Shown piece by piece: positions 1 to 5,869 of a DNA stretch of 32,937 nucleotides. The first letter of the stretch is position 1, and each line of letters begins with the position of its first letter. The notes under the pieces are model-generated. The model was not told where the DNA came from. It saw only the letters and a list, made by a program, of their open reading frames with translations, and made no database searches. Origin of the DNA: Halochromatium glycolicum. Its GTDB lineage: Bacteria > Pseudomonadota > Gammaproteobacteria > Chromatiales > Chromatiaceae. The position numbers and the translations under genes were made by a program. The DNA lies in the NCBI RefSeq assembly GCF_016584085.1, contig NZ_NRSJ01000053.1:1-32937 (forward strand), written 5' to 3'.

Positions 1-122
1 GCTTTTGTCCGATGGGTGTGCAACGATTGTTGTGTAGCGACTGCTCAACTGAGGAGCCGGATGCGGGAATTCCGCACGTCCGGATCTGTGGGAACCACGG
101 GTGAGCAATCACCCGTGGTCAC
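1..122 (+). mobile_element. 3' end of a group II intron (domains V and VI)
   Basis: The left edge looks like the 3' end of a group II intron whose body lies outside the window. Bases 54-86 fold as a domain V-like hairpin. The AGC triad is at 55-57, the lower stem pairs 54-61 with 79-86, a two-base CG bulge lies at 77-78, and the upper stem pairs 62-66 with 72-76. Bases 94-104 and 109-119 form a perfect 11-bp stem with a GCAA loop, as expected for domain VI. The intron would end at about 120-122. Reading this region as protein gives the familiar REFRTSGSVG string often mis-annotated behind intron reverse transcriptases. Domain V has one mismatch (56/84) where G-U is usual and is 33 rather than 34 nt, so activity is uncertain. 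The reverse transcriptase is not in the window. Confidence 0.7.
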
Positions 123-126
123 CCGG

Positions 127-166
127 CCGCAGAAGGCGCGGTCAAAATTGCACATCCCAAACTGGA
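127..166 (+). repeat. 40-bp repeat, inverted partner at 3610-3649
   Basis: This 40-bp stretch recurs on the opposite strand at 3610-3649 with a single mismatch. It begins a few bases after the predicted end of the group II intron, so it occupies the intron's 3' exon position. The 3.5 kb between the two copies is full of other repeats. It may be an end of an unidentified element or a shared intergenic sequence. Confidence 0.75.
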
Positions 167-178
167 CGGAGTGTAAGT

Positions 179-958
179 GTGGTTGGCTTGAGCGACTGGC
201 TGGATCTGCAGCGGTTGGCGACGGCTTTGGTGATGCCGCTGCCGCTGGGGTTGCTGATCGCGCTGTTTGGCCTTGTGTTGGTGTGGCGGTTGCGATGGCT
301 CGGGGTGCTGGGCGTTGGCTTGGGCTTGGGGCTGATTGGGGTCTGCGCGCTGCCGGTGGTGGCTGACGGGTTGCTGGGCCGTTTGGAGTCGGCGTATCCG
401 CCGCAGGCCGCGGAGGCGTGCGCGCCCGCGGATGCCATCGTGGTGTTGGGCGGGGCGGTGCGCCCGCGTCTGATCGCCGACGTCCGAGCGCGCTTGCATT
501 GGGGTTCGGATCGGGTCTGGGAGGCCGCGCGGCTGTATCACGCCGGTTGTGCGCCGCTGGTGGTGGTGAGCGCCGGTGGCAAGATCGTGCCGCCGATCGC
601 CGAAGTGGAAGCCGAGGCGATCGCCGGGCTCTTGATCGAGCTTGGCGTGCCCAGGTCGGCGCTGCGTCTGGAGCGCGCTAGCCGCAATACCTTGGGCAAC
701 GCCCATTTCAGTCGTGCGCTGCTGTCGCCGACCGGGGCGCGACGGGTGCTGCTAGTGACCTCGGCTTGGCATCTGCGCCGGGCGGTCGCGCTGTTCGAGC
801 GCGTCGGGCTCGAGGTGGTGCCGGTGGGGGCGGATTATCGCGCCTTTAGCCGCTGTCGTGGGCTGCGCTGCTGGGTGCCGAGTGCGGAAGCGCTGGAGGC
901 GAGCGGGCTGGCGGTAAAGGAGTATCTGGGGTATCTGGTGCAGGTGCGATGGCGGTAA
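179..958 (+). CDS. ElyC/YdcF-family (DUF218) membrane protein
   Basis: The product is a 259-residue protein with two N-terminal hydrophobic segments (roughly residues 10-35 and 40-65) followed by a DUF218 domain. That domain begins with DAIVVLGG and contains a SAGG motif and the SRNTLGNA segment. Proteins of this family (E. coli ElyC, YdcF, SanA) are inner-membrane proteins linked to envelope or peptidoglycan homeostasis; their chemistry is unsettled. The GTG at 179 is chosen because a GGAG lies 7 nt upstream. An in-frame GTG at 101 would place translation inside the group II intron. The last 16 codons lie in the first unit of a 41-bp tandem repeat, and the stop codon is the TAA at the start of the second unit. 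The C-terminus is therefore set by the repeat array and may be shortened or altered relative to relatives. Confidence 0.8.
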   Translation: MVGLSDWLDLQRLATALVMPLPLGLLIALFGLVLVWRLRWLGVLGVGLGLGLIGVCALPVVADGLLGRLESAYPPQAAEACAPADAIVVLGGAVRPRLIADVRARLHWGSDRVWEAARLYHAGCAPLVVVSAGGKIVPPIAEVEAEAIAGLLIELGVPRSALRLERASRNTLGNAHFSRALLSPTGARRVLLVTSAWHLRRAVALFERVGLEVVPVGADYRAFSRCRGLRCWVPSAEALEASGLAVKEYLGYLVQVRWR

Positions 959-1161
959 AGGAGTATTTGGGGTATCTGGTGCGGGTGCGTTGGCGGTAAA
1001 GGAGTATCTGGGGTATCTGGTGCAGGTGCGATGGCGGTAAAGGAGTATTTGGGGTATCTGGTGCGGGTGCGTTGGCGGTAAAGGAGTATTTGGGGTATCT
1101 GGTGCGGGTGCGTTGGCGGTAAAGGAGTATTTGGGGTATCTGGTGCGGGTGCGTTGGCGGT
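910..1161 (+). repeat. 41-bp tandem repeat, six units
   Basis: Six head-to-tail 41-bp units start at 910, 951, 992, 1033, 1074 and 1115, and a partial unit follows at 1156. Units 1 and 3 share one variant and units 2, 4, 5 and 6 another, giving the pattern A-B-A-B-B-B. The first unit encodes the end of the upstream protein and the second supplies its stop. Because 41 is not a multiple of three, each unit is read in a different frame. On the minus strand the array stays open in frame. Confidence 0.95.
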
Positions 1162-1222
1162 CGTGAGGCTCGCTCCGATAACGGTTGCCGGTATTGTCGA
1201 ACAGGGTTCTAAAGCGTGCTCT

Positions 1223-1480
1223 CCGTCATTCCGGTCCTTTTCCACTACGTCATTCCGGTCCTTTTCCCCTACGTCATTCCGGCCGGGAAGCCGGAATCCA
1301 GCGCAGGGAAAGCAACCTCACAGCAGGCCCTGAGCAGCAGGCCCCAAAGCTCAGCAGGAACCGCCCGCTCACCATCCCTGGCCTGGGTCCCGGCTTCCCG
1401 GCCGGGAAGACGGCGGCGTGGCTTGAGATGACGGAGGCATGGCCCGGGACGACGGAACCATGGGCTGAGACGACAGAATC
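1223..1480. repeat. REP-like palindromic repeat element
   Basis: The motif CGTCATTCCGG occurs three times in tandem at about 1223, 1248 and 1272. The third copy runs into the palindrome CCGGCCGGGAAGCCGG. An inverted counterpart lies at about 1381-1412, so the element can fold into a long stem with a loop of about 80 bases. Degenerate copies of the motif continue to about 1480. Such GTCATTCCGGC...GCCGGAATCC sequences are common intergenic repeats in proteobacteria. No protein is convincingly encoded in this 330-bp gap between genes. Confidence 0.7.
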
Positions 1481-1495
1481 CTAGAGGCTCATCCG

Positions 1496-1795
1496 ATGAC
1501 CCGCCGCCCAGCTGTCTACATCCTCGCCAGCAAACGCAACGGCACCCTTTACATCGGCGTCACCAGCAACCTGCCAAAGCGCATCTGGGAGCATAAGCAC
1601 GATTTGGTCGAGGGTTTCACCAAGCGCTACCGAGTCCATCAACTGGTCTGGTACGAGCGACTCGATAGTATGGAAGCCGCGATCCAACTCGAGAAGCGCA
1701 TGAAGGGGTGGCGACGCGAGTGGAAGCTGCGCGCTATCGAAGACATGAACCCGACTTGGCGCGATCTGTTCGAGGACTTCTCTGCTGGTGATTGA
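1496..1795 (+). CDS. GIY-YIG nuclease superfamily protein (UPF0213/YhbQ type)
   Basis: The product is a 99-residue single-domain protein of the GIY-YIG nuclease superfamily. The signature is clear: VYIL at residues 7-10, LYIGVTSNL at 18-26, a conserved Arg at 29, and a Glu-containing segment (IQLEKRMKGW) in the second half. Small stand-alone members of this type are common and often multi-copy in proteobacterial accessory regions. Their DNA substrates are mostly unknown. The gene is full length for the family and starts at an ATG with a GAGG a short distance upstream. It sits between repeat elements, which suggests a mobile or recently acquired locus, but no transposase is adjacent. Confidence 0.9.
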   Translation: MTRRPAVYILASKRNGTLYIGVTSNLPKRIWEHKHDLVEGFTKRYRVHQLVWYERLDSMEAAIQLEKRMKGWRREWKLRAIEDMNPTWRDLFEDFSAGD

Positions 1796-1898
1796 GCCCA
1801 AATGACTAGCCTCTCCCTCAGCGATAAATTTCCCCCGGAGGTCAACGGCCCAGCCTCGCGCGCTCTTGACTTCCAGATCTTTCGGTTCAGGCTAAGAA

Positions 1899-1972
1899 AC
1901 TGTCCATCAACTTCTTCCCGTTTTGCGGGCCAGCGTTGGGTGATCACCGGGAAGTAGAAAATGGACAGCCAC
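1899..1972 (+). repeat. Roughly 75-bp palindromic element, copy A
   Basis: This element carries CTGTCCATCAACTT at one end and the inverse AGTAGAAAATGGACAG at the other, with an inner CCCG/CGGG dyad. The same sequence recurs at 2904-3071 (inverted and interrupted) and at 3684-3756. It resembles a MITE or REP-type unit and has no coding capacity. The centre of this copy is slightly diverged from the others. Confidence 0.8.
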
Positions 1973-1985
1973 TAAACGAACCACA

Positions 1986-2195
1986 TTGCTGTACAGTTTG
2001 ATTCAGCAGGCTCTGCGTGCGGCGGGCGTCACGAAAACGCTCTACATCCAGATTCTGGACTCGGATCAGGCCGGCGTGGTCGCGGCCTGTAATGGCTACC
2101 TCGAGACCCCTTCGATGAGCACAACTGCGTCGTCTCCATCGAGCGCCTGGGCCCGGCGCACCCTGCTACGGCTGCGTGCATGGCCACCGGCAGAG
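1986..2195 (+). pseudogene. Unrecognised gene relic feeding into a tandem repeat
   Basis: The stretch reads as a protein-like segment (LYSLIQQALRAAGV, then a globular-looking run ending NGYLETP). It then continues better in another frame (FDEHNCVVSIERLGPA), which suggests a frameshifted relic of a longer gene. I do not recognise the family with confidence. Bases 2167-2195 are a degenerate version of the 29-bp repeat unit that follows. The repeat therefore seems to have expanded from the end of this former coding sequence. The open frame nominally continues to 2378 only because it reads through the repeat. Confidence 0.3.
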
Positions 2196-2340
2196 TCGGC
2201 TGCTGTGCATCGCTACCGGCAGATTCGGCTGCTGTGCATCGCTACCGGCAGATTCGGCTGCTGTGCATCGCTACCGGCAGATTCGGCTGCTGTGCATCGC
2301 TACCGGCAGATTCGGCTGCTGTGCATCGCTACCGGCAGAT
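2196..2340 (+). repeat. 29-bp tandem repeat, five perfect units
   Basis: Five identical 29-bp units start at 2196, 2225, 2254, 2283 and 2312, preceded by a degenerate unit at 2167-2195. Units abut with no spacers. All three plus-strand frames stay open through the array, which creates spurious open frames. Confidence 0.95.
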
Positions 2341-2390
2341 TCGACCGCAAGGCGCTGAATGCGCGCGCCAGCGGCTGATGCGGTCGCGCT

Positions 2391-2535
2391 CTAGGGGGCG
2401 GCGGTCAACAGATCGGCGAGCTTGAACGCGGCGGCGAGGGCGACGAGGCTGCCGCAGAGCCAGTAGGTCTCTAGTGATCTCTTGCTGCAGGCGCAGCTCG
2501 GTCTGTTGTCCGATCGCGTCTTTACAAATCTTCAT
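2391..2535 (-). pseudogene. Frameshifted small coiled-coil/membrane protein
   Basis: Reading the minus strand from the ATG at 2535 gives an N-terminal segment rich in Lys and Gln (MKICKDAIGQQTELRLQQEI). A single frame change near 2465 then gives ETYWLCGSLVALAAAFKLADLL followed by a stop at 2391. A short coiled coil followed by one C-terminal membrane helix is the layout of DUF1640-like proteins, but the similarity is only in architecture. A TATACT box lies just upstream (about 2548). As written the frame is broken. Confidence 0.35.
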
Positions 2536-2639
2536 AGCATCAGTATATGCGTAAATACTAAACTATCCTTACTTGGTCGAGACTTTGGGTTATCCGGCCC
2601 TGAATGTATGAAACGGATGTATGAAACGGAGGTAGTTTT

Positions 2640-2783
2640 ATGTGTTTCGATGCGTTGACGATTGGCGGTTTGCTCGTTGCAGTGGTCAGTGGCGGGTTCT
2701 TGGTCGGCGTGGTCTCGCACAATGACCGATCCGCCTCCCAAGCGCCTGATGCGCGCCATGGCGAGCGAAGCGAAGGCGCGTAG
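2640..2783 (+). CDS. Small 47-residue membrane protein, hypothetical
   Basis: An ATG at 2640 is preceded by a strong ribosome site (CGGAGG, about 6 nt upstream) and opens a 47-codon frame ending at the TAG at 2781. Residues 7-25 form one hydrophobic helix (IGGLLVAVVSGGFLVGVV) followed by a polar tail. A 13-bp direct repeat (TGTATGAAACGGA) lies immediately upstream. The tail overlaps low-complexity GCGAAGGCGCGTAG-type sequence, so the C-terminus may be eroded. No family is recognised. It would sit in the inner membrane. Confidence 0.4.
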   Translation: MCFDALTIGGLLVAVVSGGFLVGVVSHNDRSASQAPDARHGERSEGA

Positions 2784-2903
2784 TCCCCGGCTAGCCGTGG
2801 GCGCGTGCGCCCGCAGTGGCGAAGGGGCGTAGACCCGAAGCCGCGGAGGGCGTATGCAAAGCGCATCCCACACGGCTTCAAGCTATTAGCCCTCACTCAC
2901 TTG

Positions 2904-3071
2904 GTGGCTGTCCATTTTCTACTTCCCGATGATCGCCCAGCTATTGTCCCGACTTATGTGATCCGGACACCAAGAAGCCGCCAGATACTGGAAATAAGCG
3001 GCTCCTCCGTCTGGATTAGTCCCGGCGGAACAATATGGCCCGTAAATCGGGAAGAAGTTGATGGACAGCTT
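2904..3071 (-). repeat. Roughly 75-bp palindromic element, copy B, split by a MITE
   Basis: The outer parts, 2904-2943 and 3036-3071, are the two halves of the same palindromic element found at 1899-1972 and 3684-3756, here on the opposite strand. Between them lies a 90-bp element (2944-3033) flanked by TA on each side. Removing the insert and one TA restores an element of the same length as copy C, so the copy was intact before the insertion. Confidence 0.85.
2944..3033. mobile_element. 90-bp MITE, copy 1, TA target duplication
   Basis: This 90-bp element matches 3136-3225 at all but about three positions. Its ends form an imperfect terminal inverted repeat (TTGTCCCG against TTGTTCCG at the very ends, 16 of 25 positions overall). 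TA dinucleotides at 2942-2943 and 3034-3035 flank it. A TA duplication is the hallmark of IS630/Tc1-mariner type transposases. No transposase is encoded, so it would move in trans. It interrupts another repeat, which proves insertion. Confidence 0.8.
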
Positions 3072-3135
3072 CTTGGTACAGCCTGATGAGTTCGAAGGGG
3101 CCGCCGAGCTCTGCAACAGCCGCGCGGCAGGAGTA

Positions 3136-3225
3136 GTGTCCCGACTGATGTGATCCGGACACCAAGAAGCCGCCAGATACTGGAAATAAGCGGCTCCTCC
3201 GTCTGGATCAGTCCCGGCGGAACAA
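3136..3225. mobile_element. 90-bp MITE, copy 2, TA flanked
   Basis: This second copy is the same 90-bp length and orientation as the element at 2944-3033. TA lies at 3134-3135 and 3226-3227. The first base is G rather than T, and two internal positions differ. It lies about 100 bp from copy 1. The near-identity suggests recent activity. Confidence 0.8.
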
Positions 3226-3269
3226 TAACACCCACTCATCAGAACCGGTTCTGGGCAGCAAGCCTCGTT

Positions 3270-3313
3270 GACCGCCGCGATGGAAGCACACCCCGTCCCG
3301 GCGGTCTCTTTTT
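3270..3313 (+). terminator. Possible orphan rho-independent terminator
   Basis: GACCGCCG (3270-3277) and CGGCGGTC (3299-3306) form a perfect 8-bp stem with a 21-base loop, followed by TCTTTTT. No intact gene lies upstream, so this may be the remnant of a lost gene. I find no other gene in 3230-3756. Confidence 0.4.
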
Positions 3314-3454
3314 GCGGTCGGGAGACGGCGCCGGCGGCATCGCAAGCAGGTCGCGATGGCCGAGCGCGATCTCCGATGCCACCAGTGTCTCAAGGGGTTG
3401 CTGACAGAATGACTATTCCCCCCTCCTTGTGCCTCGTGCGTATTTCGGCCCATC

Positions 3455-3517
3455 GTGACCAGCCATTCCGGAAACCGACCGGAAATCGGTCACGCCGAGA
3501 TCGGAATCGGCGGTCAC
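3455..3517. repeat. Imperfect inverted repeat, possible insertion-sequence end
   Basis: GTGACCAGCCATTCCG at 3455-3470 and its inverse at 3502-3517 match at 13 of 16 positions. They enclose further GACCGGAAATCGGTCAC-like repeats. Clustered short repeats of this kind occur at IS21-family ends, but no istA or istB relic is visible, so the assignment is tentative. Confidence 0.35.
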
Positions 3518-3609
3518 GTTCGTCGGAATAGGCACCTCGCTGGCCAATTCCCGATCAGGCACGCGGGACGCACCCTGGCGGCCCGCCCAACTGCGGTTTC
3601 TATACTGCA

Positions 3610-3649
3610 TCCAGTTTGGGATGTGCAATTTTGACCGCGCCTGCTGCGG
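3610..3649 (-). repeat. 40-bp repeat, inverted partner of 127-166
   Basis: On the minus strand this matches 127-166 at 39 of 40 positions. Here it has no intron beside it. It is preceded on the minus strand by a short T-run. Confidence 0.75.
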
Positions 3650-3683
3650 AAAAACGACGTTCCTGTCTCTGGACGCGGTTTAG

Positions 3684-3756
3684 AAGCTGTCCATCAACTT
3701 CCCGATTTACGGGCCAGCGCTGGGCGATCATCGGGAAGTAGAAAATGGACAGCCAC
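3684..3756 (+). repeat. Roughly 75-bp palindromic element, copy C, abutting the end of fcl
   Basis: This is the intact reference copy: GCTGTCCATCAACTT at one end, AGTAGAAAATGGACAGC at the other, and CCCGAT/ATCGGG within. Its right end lies directly against the stop codon of fcl (3757-3759), so insertion may have set the end of that reading frame. In the mRNA it could fold as a 3' hairpin for the fucose operon. Confidence 0.8.
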
Positions 3757-4737
3757 TTAGGTTGAAGCGGACGCCGTTTGGTACCAGCCGTAGGTGGCCT
3801 CGATGCCCTCCACTAGACCAATCTTCGCGCGCCAACCCATCGCTGCCAGTTTCGAGACGTGTAGCAGCTTGCGGGGTGCGCCGTCGGGCTTGGTGGGATC
3901 GGTGACGATGCGACCGCGGAAACCGGTGACCTTGGCGATCAGCTCGGCCAGTTCCCAGATGGCGATGTCGACGCCGGTGCCGATGTTGATGTGGCTGCAC
4001 ATGGGCCGGGTGTATTCGTCGTAGACCACTTTGGGCTGGTTGAGGACGAAGAGCGCGGCGTCGGCGAGATCGTCGACATGCAGGAACTCCCGGCGGGGTG
4101 TGCCGGTGCCCCAGATGACGACCTCGTCAGCGCCGCTGCGGGCCGCTTCATGGAAGCGCCGGATCAGCGCCGGCAGCACATGCGAGTGCTCGGGGTGGAA
4201 GTTGTCGCCGGGGCCGTAGAGGTTGGTGGGCATGACGCTGCGATAGTCGGTGCCGTGCTGGCGGTTGTAGCTCTCGCAGAGTTTGATGCCGGCGATCTTG
4301 GCGATGGCGTAGGGCTCGTTGGTGGGCTCGAGCGGTCCGGTGAGCAGGACCTCCTCGGCCATGGGCTGGGCGCAGTACTTGGGGTAGATGCAGGAACTGC
4401 CTAGGAAGAGCAGGCGTTTGACCCCGGCGGCGAAGGCCTGGTGGATGACATTGGCCTCGATCATCAGGTTGTCGTAGATGAACGCCGCCGGATAGTCGTT
4501 GTTGGCCTGGATGCCGCCGACACGGGCGGCAGCCAGGATCACCACGTCCGGCGCTTCGGCCTGCATGAACGCGCGCACGGCGGCTTGATCGGTGAGGTCG
4601 AGCTCGGCATGACTGCGGGTGATGAGCTCAACGCCAACGCCAGCTGTCCGACGCGCCTCGAGCTGCCGCACAATCGCCGAGCCCACCATGCCACGGTCGC
4701 CGGCGATATAGATTCTGGTTGGCTTGGTGCGGGACAT
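3757..4737 (-). CDS. fcl: GDP-L-fucose synthase
   Basis: This NADPH-dependent epimerase/reductase converts GDP-4-keto-6-deoxy-D-mannose to GDP-L-fucose, the donor for fucosylated surface glycans, in the cytoplasm. The 326-residue protein is the usual family length. It carries the nucleotide-binding motif GDRGMVGS (residues 13-20), the Ser at 114-115 in GSSCIYP, and the Tyr143/Lys147 pair (PYAIAK) of extended short-chain dehydrogenases. The start is an ATG with GGAG upstream. It is the last gene of a minus-strand operon behind gmd, which makes its substrate precursor. An alternative symbol is wcaG. The start lies inside the long gmd frame, and a TAG in the fcl frame sits 3 nt before the ATG. 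Confidence 0.95.
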   Translation of the reverse strand: MSRTKPTRIYIAGDRGMVGSAIVRQLEARRTAGVGVELITRSHAELDLTDQAAVRAFMQAEAPDVVILAAARVGGIQANNDYPAAFIYDNLMIEANVIHQAFAAGVKRLLFLGSSCIYPKYCAQPMAEEVLLTGPLEPTNEPYAIAKIAGIKLCESYNRQHGTDYRSVMPTNLYGPGDNFHPEHSHVLPALIRRFHEAARSGADEVVIWGTGTPRREFLHVDDLADAALFVLNQPKVVYDEYTRPMCSHINIGTGVDIAIWELAELIAKVTGFRGRIVTDPTKPDGAPRKLLHVSKLAAMGWRAKIGLVEGIEATYGWYQTASAST

Positions 4738-5860
4738 GACCTAAGTCCTCCATTGGTACCGGCGTTTCCAGGCCGTGGGCCTTCAGTAGCGCATGGCGCC
4801 GCGCGATGCGCAGATCCTCTTCGACCATCTCGGTGCACATTTCGCGTGCGGTCATCTCGGGGGCCCAGCCCAGCTCTCGCTTGGCCTTGGAGGGATCACC
4901 GAGCAGTGTCTCGACCTCCGCCGGGCGGAAGTAGCGCGGGTCGATGCGCACGATGACGTCACCGGGCTTGACCGCGGGCGCCCGCTCATCGATCACCTCC
5001 GCGACCACAGCGCATTCCTCGAGCCCCTCGCCCTCGAAGCTGAGAATGAGCCCTAAGTCCTGCGCCGCCCAGCGAATGAAATCGCGCACCCGGTGCTGCT
5101 GGCCGGTGGCGATGACATAGTCCTGCGGGATGTCCTGCTGCACCATCAGCCACTGCATGCGCACATAGTCACGGGCATGGCCCCAGTCTCGCAGGGCGTC
5201 GATGTTGCCCATGTACAGGCAGTCCTCTAGGCCCTGGGCGATGTTGGCGAGCCCGCGGGTGATCTTGCGAGTGACAAAGGTCTCGCCGCGGCGCGGGCTC
5301 TCGTGGTTGAAGAGGATGCCGTTGCAGGCGTAGAGCCCGTAGGCCTCGCGGTAGTTGACGGTGATCCAATAGGAGTAGAGCTTGGCCACCGCATAGGGGC
5401 TGCGCGGGTAGAACGGCGTGCTCTCGGACTGCGGTGTCTCACGGACCAGGCCGTAGAGCTCCGAGGTGGAGGCCTGGTAGAAGCGGGTCTTCCGCTCTAG
5501 CCCAAGGAACCGGATTGCCTCCAACAGCCGCAGCGTCCCGAGCGCGTCGACATCGGCCGTGTACTCTGGCGCCTCGAAGCTCACCGCCACATGGCTTTGC
5601 GCACCCAGGTTGTAGACCTCATCGGGCTCGACCTCGCAGAGGATGCGGGTGAGACTCGAGGTGTCGGTGAGGTCGCCGTAATGCAGGTGCAGTCGGGGAT
5701 TGGTCTCGTGCGGGTCTTGGTAGATATGGTCGATACGCTGGGTATTGAACTGGGAGGTTCGGCGTTTTAGGCCGTGCACCTCGTAGCCCTGCTCAAGCAG
5801 AAACTCGGCGAGATAGGACCCGTCCTGACCGGTGATGCCGGTGATGAGTGCCCGTTGCAT
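4628..5860 (-). CDS. gmd: GDP-mannose 4,6-dehydratase with C-terminal overrun
   Basis: The enzyme removes water from GDP-D-mannose to give GDP-4-keto-6-deoxy-D-mannose, the first step to GDP-fucose and related sugars. The N-terminus carries the NADP motif GITGQDGSYL (residues 8-17). The catalytic residues align with the E. coli enzyme at Thr132, Glu134, Tyr156 and Lys160. The start is an ATG with GAGG just upstream, 9 bp after the glycosyltransferase. The open frame is 410 residues, about 37 more than the usual 373. The family homology ends at about residue 373, exactly where fcl begins, and the extra codons overlap fcl by 110 nt in another frame. A TAG is present at 4741-4743 in the fcl frame. 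The overrun thus looks like a lost stop, a late frameshift or a sequencing error rather than a real domain. Confidence 0.93.
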   Translation of the reverse strand: MQRALITGITGQDGSYLAEFLLEQGYEVHGLKRRTSQFNTQRIDHIYQDPHETNPRLHLHYGDLTDTSSLTRILCEVEPDEVYNLGAQSHVAVSFEAPEYTADVDALGTLRLLEAIRFLGLERKTRFYQASTSELYGLVRETPQSESTPFYPRSPYAVAKLYSYWITVNYREAYGLYACNGILFNHESPRRGETFVTRKITRGLANIAQGLEDCLYMGNIDALRDWGHARDYVRMQWLMVQQDIPQDYVIATGQQHRVRDFIRWAAQDLGLILSFEGEGLEECAVVAEVIDERAPAVKPGDVIVRIDPRYFRPAEVETLLGDPSKAKRELGWAPEMTAREMCTEMVEEDLRIARRHALLKAHGLETPVPMEDLGHVPHQANQNLYRRRPWHGGLGDCAAARGASDSWRWR

Positions 5861-5869
5861 AACCTCATC

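Noticed and set aside
16..366. Open frame beginning with an REFRTSGSVG string
   Set aside because: It is the translation of group II intron domain V/VI and of a shadow frame of the ElyC-type gene, a well-known spurious prediction.
835..1245. Pro/Thr-rich repeat protein on the minus strand
   Set aside because: It is the antisense reading of the 41-bp repeat and of the upstream gene, with no ribosome site or family features.
2167..2340. Possible CRISPR array (29-bp repeats)
   Set aside because: Units abut with no spacers and no cas genes are nearby; this is a simple minisatellite.
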